Below are positions 1-11,600 of a stretch of DNA of 64,000 nt, piece by piece. Both the position numbers and the translations under genes were made by a program. The notes under the pieces were generated by a model that saw nothing but the letters and a program-made list of their open reading frames with translations, searched no databases and had not been told where the DNA came from. The DNA is taken from positions 15,315,501 to 15,379,500 of the forward strand of contig CM062213.1 in assembly GCA_031216445.1 (NCBI GenBank), written 5' to 3'. The DNA is from Lateolabrax maculatus (taxonomy: Eukaryota; Chordata; Actinopteri; Acropomatiformes; Lateolabracidae). Positions within the stretch are counted from its first letter, which is position 1. The number at the start of each line of letters is the position of its first letter.

Positions 1-1649
1 CCAACCTATTTGTCTTGTGACCACTTAAAACAAAGAAATCGCTGCTTCCAACCCCCGTACAATCTGTTACACAGCCAATATTTGCTCAATGAAAGATTGA
101 TTTTTTTTTTCTGTTTTGAATAATTTTTAAAGGGCTAGATACACCTCAACGTATCCAACTATTTGAAGGTAAAAAAAACATTAAAGGAAAAGTAGTTTTT
201 TTATTTTGCGCAGCAGAATTATATATGTATTTTTTTTTCTGCTTTAATATCCAGTCAACAATCTCCTGAACACCTCAGATTTATTTTTGAGCTCTTGTTG
301 GGGTCCTGACCCCCAGGTTGGGAACCAGTGTCCTCAACACACATTTGGCAGACTATCAAATTCAGAAAGATCAGAGAATAATTCTCCATGTATTGCCACA
401 GTAAATATGATTACAGTGAACTCAAGTGAAATTAAAAAAGGTTGCAGTTAATCCAGTCAGGTTTGTTCCATTTATGCAGAACGCTGAACTAGATATTCAG
501 TGAACCTACAGTATACATGTCAGGAATGGCATTAGTCTTAACATTACAGGCGTTAAATGTACTAACTGAGAAGATTATTCAATTTATTATCACAGTGTTT
601 TATAATGGCTTGAAAAAAATCAATTACCATACACCCTATGTGGAAAATTGAAGACAGAATGATTTGTAAACAGCAATCAGTGCAGAGAGGACTGAAAAGC
701 AGGACTCAAAAGATTAATTAATGCTAGTCTAACAGCTTCTCTCAGAATAAAGGGCTATACTAATCTAATTTATAACAATGATCCATTTCTGAATTTGGCT
801 GATATTTATCTGTACCAATCAGTGTTAGCTGTATGTATACTAAGCTGTCCAGATATTTTAGAGCTGATTGCTGCAGCTTGGAGACAAAATAGTTCACCTC
901 CAGCTCTAATGGCTTCCTGAGAGTAAATTTAGATCAGCAGTTTTCCACTGGCACCGAAACAACCAGCTTAGTGAGCGTGTATTGGGAAAGGCTTAAACAG
1001 CATCCGTGCAAAATCAATGTTATCAAAGTAAAAATGGCCGTAACAATGCACAAAAACACCACATGCACCAACAAACACAGACAAAAACAAGCAATTAGAT
1101 GAGGACACACGTTTGAGTTTGCACACTCTCCTTTCTGACCTGATAAACACACTCCAGCTGATTAGTGAATTTCAAGTGTTCATTAAGGGTCAATTGGTCA
1201 AAGACTCTTAATTACAGCTTAATGAAAGATAAAAGACCACAGTGTGGGGCATGACAGGAGAAGAAAAAGAAAGAGGACTACAAAGAGAGATAGAAGGTAG
1301 TAAAGTTCAAAGAACTGTAATTTTTTCCACATTCTTATTTCATCCTTTCATCTTGTTTCCACTCTTTTCTCTCAGTGCATATGGCACAATAACGAAACAA
1401 ATACCTACTTCTCATTAAATTGAGAAAGAAATGCTACGGATAAAGACGTATAAAGACATGGGGGCCTCACTAGTAAAAAATATAAAGAAAGATTGCAATC
1501 ACAAAACACAGCTGTAAAAGGTTAAGGTTACTTATCAGCATCTTCCACAGTGGGCACTGACTCCATACAGCATTTTGAAGTTTATCGATCACTGTCCATA
1601 AAAATGGCATTTGGTTATTATTCCTTTTAAATTACAGCTGAGCAGGAGT
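1..1649. other. 3' flank of the LRRC3-type gene, no coding exon seen
   Basis: This AT-rich stretch has only short, compositionally random ORFs. It probably contains the 3' UTR of the minus-strand gene that ends at 1650. A minus-strand AATAAA reads at 583-588, which would give a 3' UTR of about 1 kb, but this assignment is a guess. Positions 297-333 carry the sense 'GGGGTCCTGACCCCCAGG' followed by 'TTGGGAACCAGTG', a short dispersed repeat I recognise from fish and other vertebrates. Confidence 0.4.
297..333. repeat. Fragment of a dispersed 'GGTTGGGAACCA' repeat
   Basis: A short GC-rich segment stands out from AT-rich flanks and ends in the tail common to many interspersed elements of vertebrates. 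A degenerate relative with 'TTGAGAACCACTGG' lies near 28665-28682. The family is recognised from memory only. Confidence 0.35.
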
Positions 1650-2507
1650 TCAGAAACCAGTGCTTAGAGTGTCTGTCTCTGTTGGGGTCTTGCGTGGGCT
1701 GGGCAAACTCTTCAGGTACTCCAAATGCCTGCGGGCCTCGGCTTGGTTCTGCCTCACATAGTACACTACATACACAATGACCATAAAGAACCATACAAAC
1801 ATTGTCACCAGCATGGCTACATCGGTGGTTTTCCTCTGGAGGCTGCAGAAATTCACCCCAGAATCCAACAGTTTGACCAGCGGTTGACCCGCGTGCTCGC
1901 CCTGGGACCCCGGGTCCTCCCACCTGCTCCCCTCGCCCACCCCCCGCACAGAGCTCTCACAAATGATCCCATTCACCGTCTCGGGCTCCAGATTCAGAGT
2001 CTCCATCAGCTCCTGAAGGGCGCAGTCACAGTGCCACGGGTTGTGGTAGAGGCGCGTCTTTGCACGAGTGGAGCCAAACTCCTCCCTGCTGGCCTGCCTC
2101 AGCTGGTTATGTGAGAGGTCCAGTAGGCGTAGCTCGGGGCCCAGATGCCGCAAGGCCCCCGAGGCCAGCGAGTCGATTCGGTTGTGGGACAGGTACAGGT
2201 CCCGCAGGTGGACCAGGTCGCTGAAGGCACTCTCAGGGATGTTCCTGATGTAGTTGCGCTCCAGGTGGAGGGAGACGGTTTCTGGTGGGATTCCCTCGGG
2301 GATCTCCCGCAGCCCGGCGTCTGAGCACAGCACCGTGGCCGTGTCCCAGGCACAGTGGCAGCTGTCCGGGCACTGGGGGGACGCTTGGCCCCACAGGGCC
2401 GAGAACAAGAGCGAGACGCACAGCCATGAATGAAGATCCACTCCTTTACACCTCCGTCCTCCTCCACCGCTGCTGGTACGTCTCTCCTCACCGCAGCCTG
2501 TGCACAT
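1650..2507 (-). CDS. LRRC3-family leucine-rich repeat transmembrane protein
   Basis: A small type I membrane protein with extracellular leucine-rich repeats; the molecular role of the family is poorly known. Seen in 285 codons: a hydrophobic signal core around residues 28-40, a cysteine-rich LRR N-cap (CPDSCHC), three LRR-type repeats (LHLERNYIRNIPESAF, LYLSHNRIDSLASGAL, LDLSHNQLRQ), an LRR C-cap (NPWHCDCALQELME), a transmembrane segment at about 231-251, and a short tail with RRHLEYLKSLPS. The stretch from TTDVAMLVTM into that tail is nearly identical to what I remember of LRRC3. Translation in one exon fits the family. I chose the ATG at 2507 because a good acceptor (pyrimidine tract then CAG) ends at 2575 and the signal peptide follows; the open frame runs further upstream to 2642 without an ATG. 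The C-cap holds an extra Gly/Ser-rich segment compared with human LRRC3. LRRC3, LRRC3B and LRRC3C cannot be separated by eye; synteny favours an LRRC3C-like paralogue. Confidence 0.88.
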   Translation of the reverse strand: MCTGCGEERRTSSGGGGRRCKGVDLHSWLCVSLLFSALWGQASPQCPDSCHCAWDTATVLCSDAGLREIPEGIPPETVSLHLERNYIRNIPESAFSDLVHLRDLYLSHNRIDSLASGALRHLGPELRLLDLSHNQLRQASREEFGSTRAKTRLYHNPWHCDCALQELMETLNLEPETVNGIICESSVRGVGEGSRWEDPGSQGEHAGQPLVKLLDSGVNFCSLQRKTTDVAMLVTMFVWFFMVIVYVVYYVRQNQAEARRHLEYLKSLPSPRKTPTETDTLSTGF

Positions 2508-2574
2508 CGCCTCACCATAGCCTCCTGACACACACCAGGCCCCAATCAGACACACACGATCGCACCAGGAGAAT
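2508..2574 (-). other. 5' UTR part of the LRRC3-type coding exon
   Basis: On the minus strand a run of C/T ending in CTGTCAG sits at 2575-2590, a credible acceptor. The exon would begin at 2574, giving 67 nt of leader before the ATG. The choice matters because it removes the longer, signal-less N-terminus that the open frame allows. Confidence 0.5.
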
Positions 2575-4489
2575 CTGACAGATTGAGGGAAAAGGTTCAG
2601 TCTGGAAAATGTGACAACTCTCTTTACAAACCCTTCAAACACATGCAGTCAAAATGAGCGCTGACAGGGGAGATTATGATGTTTCAGAGGAGGGGGAGGA
2701 GAAAAAGGTCAGTAGGTAAAGAGATCGACAATGAAATGAGTTTAAGTCGGTTTATCTGATAAATAGGCTAGTGCACGGGGAGACACTATAGTGCAAAAAT
2801 TTACCAAGAAAAACATCCCTGGATATTCACAACGGTAATGGTAGTTTAAGTGATCTCAAAGGTTGAAACAACTCCTGTGTTTCCACATTAAAATAACATA
2901 AATCATTATACATGATTATCTGAAGTCATTCCGCCCCTTTCCTGCTGTGTCTTTCAACCAGAGCAGAAGAAAAGCATCACATTACACTCATCAATACTTG
3001 TTCATCTCATGTATCCCTCTATTTATTTTTCTCATGATGCCACAGCTTTTTAATCATAATCCACGGGCGGAGGAGGTAGGGAGGGGTGGGTGTGTGCATT
3101 GTTGGGGATGGAGGCTAGAAACGGGGTAGGACTGGGATCGATAGCCCAAGTATTTCCTGCTACACTATTAACGGCAAGAACATCAATCCTGCCTGTGTCC
3201 CACTGTGCCAATAAGTGACATAGCTGGAAAAAATATCCCAGCAGTATTCTGGGTGTTAGCATCTGCTCGACACTCCAGCAGTTAGGAGGCAAAAGTTTAA
3301 AAAAAAAAAAAAAAGAAGCAATCTGGCTAGACCGTGCATCCCATGGGCAAAACCCCTGGAGAACATGTTACATGTGTTATGTGTGTTAAGCTATTTTAGA
3401 GCCTCACAGCCTCATCTGCCCCGTCTCTCTCACTCCTCTGTGGGTCTGTAAATGGTGTCATTTCAGTTTGTCCAGACAATCCAATCAAGTGTTTTTATGG
3501 CATTTCTGTATGTAGGATGCACTTGTTCCAAGACAGATATGACAATACGCTCCTTGAATTTGATTAAAAAGGTGATCCTCTTTAATGTCAAGCACTTTCT
3601 GCTCCCTCCCCGTCTTTATAATAGAATCAAAACTGTCATGTCTCTCTATTCTGCTGCACAGACATAGAATAAAGGCTTCAACCCCCAGACTAACATTGGC
3701 CTAGATTTGGTTGATATGCCTAAAGCTGATGGACTGACAGCCATGTGATGTCCATTAAGAGACCCAGTGTGCCTTATGAGCAGAGGTGAGGATTTAGTTC
3801 ACCACTCATTAACCGTCCTGTTATTAACATACTGAATGTAGATGCACGCAAATCCCCAATTAACAAAAATAATCATTTGCTGCATAATTATGAATGAGAA
3901 TGGGAAAGGGTGAAAGACTTCTAAAGCAAACACAGATGGCACTGTGGTTACAGCTGATGACTGCAGTTTCCAATTATTATTTTTAATAGTTATTTCTTAA
4001 AGTAAAGGACATAATTTAAATTAGAAAATATCGCAGACCCCCTGCTTCCTGAGTTCATCTGCAGTATCATACCTTGATTTTATAAGATTAACCTGCACCG
4101 AAGTCATGACAGGTCCGAGGAAATTTCATTTAGACCATAAATTACATTATTCTGGGTGAAACAGGTCAACTGCACTACCCGAAGGTAGTGAAACCCGGAG
4201 AACAGATTTTCAGCTTCACGCAAGTAAACAGGCATGGCTGTTTTATGCATCGTTTTGGCAACTTTTCATTTTTAAAAATGAAGTTTGTAACGCATTAAAA
4301 AAAAAAAGGCTTTTTTCTCTTCGCCACGTTAGGTTTGGCTATTAAAAAGTTGATGCACAAGAGAAAAATCCACGACTACAGCAACAATAAGGTCAATAAT
4401 CAGTCCCCCAGATGCATTAAAACAAGAACATCAGCAGGACGTGGATAGAAACTATTCGCTTAGATAAAAAAAAGAAAAAAAAAACTTAC
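2575..4489 (-). other. Likely first intron of the LRRC3-type gene
   Basis: Bounded by donor GTAAGT (minus strand, 4489 downward) and the acceptor ending at 2575. The content is AT-rich non-coding sequence with a poly-A run at 3300-3314. No exon or repeat of known family was recognised inside. Confidence 0.45.
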
Positions 4490-4650
4490 CTGTAAGACGG
4501 TTTCTTGTGAAGTTTGAGATCCAGACGGCGGATTACGGGTGTTTTTAAAATCCGCTTGCAGTTCTCCTTCGGATGTTTCCCGACGGCAGACAGGACATCA
4601 TCATCGTCCTCCCCCTCTTCCTCAGTATAAAAAAAAAAAAAGAAAACTAT
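4490..4650 (-). other. Probable non-coding first exon of the LRRC3-type gene
   Basis: The minus strand reads TTACAG followed by a consensus donor GTAAGTTT at 4490/4489. The sequence upstream is locally GC-richer than its flanks. No ORF in it continues into the coding exon, so it would be untranslated. The 5' limit is not determined, and 4650 is only an estimate. Confidence 0.4.
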
Positions 4651-4751
4651 GTGAATAGCATCAGTAGTGTGTCCGCGGTCTGTCGCCTGCTTCCTCTGCG
4701 ACGCTCGGTACAGAGGGTAGTTATAGCAACAAAGACGTGGGGCAACCTCCA

Positions 4752-4776
4752 CCCCCCCCCCCCCCCCCCCCCCCCC
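4752..4776 (+). repeat. Poly-C tract (C25)
   Basis: An uninterrupted run of 25 C on the plus strand, so poly-G in the sense of the minus-strand LRRC3-type gene, lies just upstream of its proposed first exon. Such tracts can fold as G-quadruplex or i-motif DNA. Exact length is liable to sequencing and assembly error. Confidence 0.9.
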
Positions 4777-4799
4777 GTGTCCGTGTGTGTGAGAGATAA

Positions 4800-7700
4800 A
4801 CATGCGAGGTGTGGCATCATTAGCTCTTCTTGTCCCCCACTATAGATGGCATCAGTCTCGGGTTTCTGAGAGGACGTTGGTTGCCTCCATATGAGATATT
4901 AACTTGATTACTTGTCGGTATAATTAGATTCTTACAGTTCTCTCTTCCTGCAAATTGTGATTGAATCCCAGGCAGGTAGGTCCACAGGTGAAGAGCAAGA
5001 CAGTTTTAGGAGGAAAGCAAAATGCACTGTGAAGAACCACAGCTTTTATACCTGAAATGTGTCACCTGGAAAGCCACTGACTTGAAATGCGTCTAAGACT
5101 GTAAATATTATTTTTCCATTTAGCAGCTGTCACAGCAAGACAAACAGGACTACTGACTGCTGGGGCTGAGAGAAAACAACATTAAAAGGGAAGATGCACC
5201 TCCTTCAATCACTCAAGTCTTTTTTTTCCAGGCCACTGGATGTCAATTAGACAGAGGCTTCACCCATCACTGTGTAAAGACTTCAACTTCACTGATATAC
5301 ACTTTATATAAAGTTAAAAAATGAAGACTGATTTGAACATGCAGTAGAAAAAAAAAAAAGCGCATGCATTTACAAACACAGGAGAGGTTAGACCTAAGGC
5401 AAGACTCACACACTTACCAGGGTCACAAATTGATGTGAATAATCAGAACATGTGCACACAAACACACACACACTGTATGTAGGAGAATGTTGTACATGAA
5501 GGTTTACTCTTAGGACGAGTGCCTGCTCTCTTTCTGCTTTTCTACCATAAGCAGCAAGAATATCTGCAGAAGATCTACAGAAGAGCCCTCGGGGGGGTGT
5601 AGGACAGGTCTGACAGCCATGATGGCACCTTGTATCCCTACCTCTGCCTCCCCAGCCTGTCCTGCTCCCATCAACCTGCTAAAAACGATGACATTTCCAC
5701 TCCTGATAAATAGAACTCATAATGCTGCCAGTGTAAGGCATTTTTTTTCCGCTTTACAGCTGAATTTTTCTGAATGTTTTGTCCTTGACGAGTGATTGTC
5801 TCCGTGGTTGCCAGAGACTGGGCTGCAGGCAAGCAGAGTTTTGTGTTTTTTCTGATACAAAACAAGGGACAAAGAGGGTGGATAATGAGAAAGCCCATGA
5901 TGGCAGGGAGAATTTTTTTTTTTTTAAGTTCCCTGAGCTGAAAGTGAGTGACATGATGATGGGTGAGCAGTTCAAAAAGATGTACATACCTAGAAGCAGT
6001 TTGTTGATGACAATGTTGACAATGTGAACTCTACTGGAAAACCTGACTTCAGTGAAGTGAAGCAGTTTGGCATCATCTGTTTGGTTTGGCTTTAGTCTTT
6101 GAGGGGGAAAACTGAATGAACCATACACACATTTGTAAACCGATAGAGGCAGTGGAAAAGACAGGCAGTGGCAGAAATCTACTCCTCCAAGACAGAGTGC
6201 ATGCACGGTTATGATTTTGTCTATTATCTGTGTCATGAAAAGAAAGGAGGACAAAAAACCACAAAATACATGTCCTGGCTGGATGTCGAGTACGCCTGAT
6301 GGAGTGGGAGAGAGAGAGATATAAAAGCGGTGGAGCATTTCTTGTAACGAGCCTGTCATTCTCTTGGGATTGAATCCACTAACAACAGGTCAAAATGGGG
6401 GCAGGTGTTCTGCTGAGGCTCTCAGTAGCCATTTTTCCACAGCGTGACCAACTGGGACTTGCCAGGGCCGGAGTTGTCTAAAAATGCTTACGACCGAGGA
6501 CCAACACAAAGGTTTGGTCTGTTGCTGTGTCATTAGAAACTACAACGCAGATGGAAAATCACCCCTGCTGACAAAACAAGTATTAAAAAAATGTTGCTTT
6601 GTAGGTAATTTGGGTGAGAGGAAAGGACTTAGTGCTGGAAAGTTTGTCTAGCTCTGTAGGGGGAAAAACCAGAGCATAGGCTTAAATAAACATAAACAGG
6701 CACAGCAGCAAACAAAAATGCAGGAAAAGGCTTTTGAGGATGCTTTGAATTTAAATACAGTCAGATCCTCTTGCAATTTCCTGTGCACAGCAATCAGGCA
6801 AGTGCACTTGATCATGAATAAGCCTGAGATTGTGCATGCAAGTGTTAAGTGGTGGCTGGAAACTCAAATCAATACATATTAGGCTACAGTCAGTTTATTC
6901 CTCCTTTCAATTTGACGTCTCTCTTAAAATGTCTGCAATTACACCACTTTGCTATGTCCTGCTTCTTTCAGTGAGGTACAAGCTGGAAAAAAGGCTATCT
7001 CCTGCATCTTCCAAAACAACACAGCATTGGTAGGCAGTGATTACAATATGAACCATGTGACTGTAAAAGGCTGTCACAAATGTGTGTAGATTGGATTGAG
7101 ACCATGGCTGAGGTCCAGCACAATAGAGAGCAGAGTAATAACACTAAAATATGTGTGTGTGTGTGTGTCAAAGGTAGTGTGGAAAATAAGATGCAGGAAG
7201 TGTACCTTTCCAAAGCCATTAAAAATAGCCAATGCACTCTTAGCTAAGAGGGAAACAATAACTCAGCAGTTGAAACTTGGGACTTAATAGATTAGATGAT
7301 ACACAAAGAGCTTTGCTATTACAACCATGTATTATCGGTGTCCATTCCTTGACTTAAAGGCATCAAATGATTGTATTTCTGATCAGCATCCACTCAGAGC
7401 ATAAAAAAGCATATGTTTCAATTAAGAAAGAAACAAAGAAAACAAAATAATGACAAGGAAAGATGGTAAAAGGGTCTTGTTACTAAAGAATTAACAGTCT
7501 GCAGCACTGAATACAAAAAAATGACAAATGGGGAATATGAAAATAAGTCAAGAAACATTAACAGCTGTAATTTACAACACATTAAATATATGTTGTGGCA
7601 TTTGCACAATGACACTGGCACTGACGCAAATAAAATGCACAGCAATGAAATTATAGAGCAATGTGTAACGTGGGGCAAGAGCAGCAGAAGGACAGCCTTG

Positions 7701-8150
7701 TGGAGAGAATGCAATAAGGGAAAACTAACAGGTAGAGATAGGGGGGTAGAAACTGGAGTATTAATGACAATATTCAAGGCGCATTCCCAGACTTTATTAT
7801 AGGGAAATTGAATGTGCAGCTCGTCCCACTGCCGATAACCTTGTCACGACACTGGCTGCTATAAGGAGCACCTCTTTGTGGCGTTTGAAAATGTAATTTC
7901 TCAGAATTAATCAGGCTTCGTTATTGACGCTTTGATCTTGGAGGCAGCGGAAGTAGCCTCTGCATCTCTTTGTAGTGCTACAGTTAATGTCAGCATGCTG
8001 GAAATGAAAGGATGAACCACTGTCCAGGTGTCTATATAAATCGACCCTTGAAAGGTAAGACCTTGGTATTCACAGGCTTTGTAGATGTTGGTTTTGGCTG
8101 GTCAGACTGTCTGCATCATATTGCCTTGACGGTGGAAAAAAACTAAAAGA
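4800..8150. other. Intergenic stretch between the LRRC3-type gene and the myg1 3' end
   Basis: No exon with splice sites or recognisable protein similarity was found. It contains a GT microsatellite at 7151-7168. The longest open frame (minus, 5754-6359, ATG start) has no domain, biased composition and no homology that I know, so it is not called as a gene. Confidence 0.5.
7151..7168. repeat. (GT)n microsatellite
   Basis: Nine GT dinucleotides after 'AAAATAT', an ordinary short vertebrate microsatellite. Confidence 0.85.
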
Positions 8151-8171
8151 CAGAATTGAAAAAACAAAAGC

Positions 8172-8177
8172 TTTATT
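8172..8177 (-). terminator. Polyadenylation signal AATAAA of myg1
   Basis: Minus-strand AATAAA lies 331 nt downstream of the myg1 stop codon. It is the first canonical signal seen after the stop; an ATTAAA variant lies closer, near 8435. Confidence 0.55.
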
Positions 8178-8507
8178 AATGGATTCAACCTTATACTGAA
8201 CTGTTTACAAGAGACCAGAATATAATCCTTCAATTATAAGAACAGAAAGAAAAGAAGAATAACATCAGTCAATATTAGGATTCATAGCAAGCCTGTGTTG
8301 GAATATAGGTATTTATGGAACTGATCCAAGGTTATTTGGCTGCCATTTCCATACCATCCCCATCCTGGCAAGGCAGAACAAAACAACATTAGCCCTGACT
8401 GAGACCAACAAGCTGCAAGCTAGAAAACTAACATTTTAATCCATGCTATCCTTTCTAAAGACCGACCCCGAGAACAGAATGTGCTGTTGGCTGTCGTCTC
8501 TGACCCT

Positions 8508-8697
8508 TCAGCTGCTTCCATTTGCAGGGGACTGGGCGGCAGCCTGCAGGGTCCTCCGGGCCATCTCCAGGGCTCCTTCCTGGTTCTTGTTCCCGCCAAT
8601 AAAGCCTCCAGCGTGGACGAAGATGCAGCCCTTAATCCCGCTGAGCTCTGACAGTGCTTCATCACGAACGCCGCGCCACTCTTCTAGCAGGGACAGC
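8508..8697 (-). CDS. myg1: myg1 coding exon 7 (terminal)
   Basis: 190 nt, residues 337-399 plus TGA, containing EEWRGVRDEALSELSG and GCIFVHAGGFIGGNKNQEG. The acceptor is TGTCCCAG. It is separated from exon 6 by 7.3 kb. Confidence 0.93.
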
Positions 8698-11600
8698 CTG
8701 GGACAGGAAGACAGAAGGGCAAGTTGGCTTACAGATGGACACTATGTGGTCAGCTGCTCACTTCCTGTTGACACATTGCTTTTGCAAAACACACTGTGCT
8801 GTACATGTCTGCACAAGCAGGAAAACAGCAATTAGAAAACCCTATCTGGATTGATGTATCTTTTCAACAAAATATCAATAAAAGAACATAATAAAACAAA
8901 ATAAAGCTGGAACAATTACAGAAAATTCATTGGCAACTAAACCTTGACCGTCGAATCATCACTTCTCAAGCAAAATGCCAAACATTTGCTAGTATCTGCT
9001 TCTTTTCTTTGTCTTCTATGATAGTAAACTAAATATGTTTGGACTGAAAAATAATTGTTAGTTGCAGCACTAATGGAAGATTTGTCAAAGACATTTTAAT
9101 AAATTTAATTAAAAGATGAGTATAGTGTTCTTTATATATTTCAACATGGCTTTGCACAAAGACTGAGATTACTCATTTTATTATTTTTTCACATTTCATG
9201 GCCAGAGGGACCAGAGGTAAATTTCTGCAATCGGCAGTAAACTGCAGTAACCCTCACACATAGCACCACTACAATCAGGCCCAGCAAATAGACCAATAAA
9301 AGTCTCAGCTTTATTTTTCTCCAGTAATGTGAAAAATCAGAAATTGGCACAGTAGTTGGAAAGCCATGCGATGGCAACAGAGTCAACAGGCAATCTTACA
9401 AAGTGGGGAAAAGATTGGCTCTGCAAGGGTTTATGAGCTGACCTCGACAAAGTGTCTCTAGATGTAACTTACAGAGGCTGAGAAATCATAAAAATGTAGA
9501 GCAGCTCATTTACCACCAACTGGATGTAGCATACACCTCAGTCTACAGTCTGGCACATCATTTAAAACACATTACTATTTCTCTTTAGTGTGTGTTTGAG
9601 AGTGGTTGTTATTATTATCGCAGACCGCTGTACTTCTCAAAGTATTGATATATTTATTTCGTCCTTCTGCTGATTCTTAAATGCCATTAAGACTAGGAAA
9701 ATCAGCCAAAAGCTTCAGATTTCATAAAAAAATATCAGGCCAACCTCAGGCACATGCTTGATGAATTATGGAAGTGTGCAGTCTAACTTGTCAGAAATAA
9801 AGGGACATGGTTGTCAAACACGGCTGTAGTTTGAAATGAGTAAAGTGTTTTTTCTCTTGTTCTTGATTTTTGAAGGGTTTATCTCCCAGACATTCTGCTG
9901 CTTTTTGAATATTTAATGCCATTCTGTATAACATCTTCTAACATTGTAATACTCAGAGTCAGGAGCTTCACAAGTGCAAAAGTGAATGTCAAATGATTCA
10001 CAAGTGCATGTGCAATGAAACTTGTAATTCCTCTCCTAGTCTGCTCCCCCTGCCTTTATCTCAAGTCTGCACATTCTTATCCTTATTAAGACAGTCATAG
10101 GACACACTGAGGAGCAAACCATGGCAAATAATCCCTGTTAAATGAATCAACCAATCGATAGCTCCACAGTATGGCTGGAAAACGAGCACAAGAGGAAAGG
10201 TCAACAGGGCTGGTAATGAGGGAAGGAGTAGGAGGGGGATGACTGTTGTTATGACAGGCCAGGAAGCTCTGATTCTCAAGATGACCAGTCTAAAAATAAA
10301 CCCACTATTTGCAAATTAACTTCTTGTGGGAGAAGACCCCCTCCAAGACCTTTACTCTACCACAACGAGACAGATACTGGGAATAAGTTCTTCATTAGAA
10401 AAAAACGTTTTTACTCAAGATAATGTTTCATTAAAGCATAAATGATCAACTGCATGTGTTAAGTGATGTTTTACAGAGCTTGAACCTTCTGTTCAGTCTT
10501 CTTCTCCAAGATGACAACAAGAGACACTTTTATATGTGCAGAGGTGTTGAATCCTCTTGCAGCTTGCTGACTCACAATTCATGGACAACACCTCTGGGCT
10601 TCAGATTTCACACACTTCACACATTATTTCCTTTCAACATGGGCCATACCGGTGATTTAGCCAAATCATATCACTAGAGGGCCATGGTGGGGGGAAAAAC
10701 ACAGAAATTTGCTCCATTTGAAGGAAAATTATATGGAATTATTTCAATTTCACCACTTCCTCACAACAGTTTTTATTTTTCCACTTCTCCAAGCCAGAAA
10801 CAAGATGGCTTTTTATCCACCTTTAAATGTATGTCACACAGATTAGCTCTGAAGCAATTAATTGAATTGATTAGTCGATTGACACATAATCATTAATAAT
10901 AATAGTAATCACTATTTTGACAATCAACAAATCCTTTTAATAATCTTTCAAGCAAAATGTCAAACATTCTTTAGCTCCAACTTTTCATTTGTGAAAGTTA
11001 GCTGGATTTTTTTTTTTTACTCGTGATTGCATGAGTTCATTAAATATTTATAGCTTTTGGACATTTAAAGATAGTGCCTTTGGAAAATTTCACATTTTAT
11101 TGGCCCAATGATTAATTGGGGAAAAAAGAAAGAAATAATCTGCAAATAATTATTAGTTGCATCCCTAATACAGAGGCACAGCACAACTGTTCTGGTTTAG
11201 CTCAGATTGCTGTTAACCTACAGTATTTATTCCTATACAGTACATCTCCAAGGAACGACAGTTTCCACTCCTCTCTTCCTTCTGCCGGCTCACATTTCCT
11301 TAGCAATGTGATGCTGATAAAAATAGACCTTTCTTCCCCCCAGGTGCAGTAGCAGGGACACAGGTGATAACAACACCCCTCTCGCAGAATCAGCACATGC
11401 CTACTGGGAGCAAGCAGGCCACCCAGAGAAAGAGCCATCTGGAGCTATGTTTTCTATCCATCTCACAAGCCATTGTTCTCATGTAGCTCCACACCAACCG
11501 CCATGTTTGCATTAAATTAAATCTTTGAAGTGCTCTGCGACCACAAACAGGTGTCTGTCGTTTTGAGTTGAAAGCTCTGCCGCCTGATGAGATTCTGCAG

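Noticed and set aside
2508..2642. Longer N-terminus (330 codons) for the LRRC3-type protein
   Set aside because: The extension has no ATG, crosses a good splice acceptor at 2575 and would bury the signal peptide.
5754..6359. 201-codon ATG open frame on the minus strand
   Set aside because: No domain, random hydrophobic/Ser composition, no splice context and no homologue known to me; lies in intergenic AT-rich DNA.
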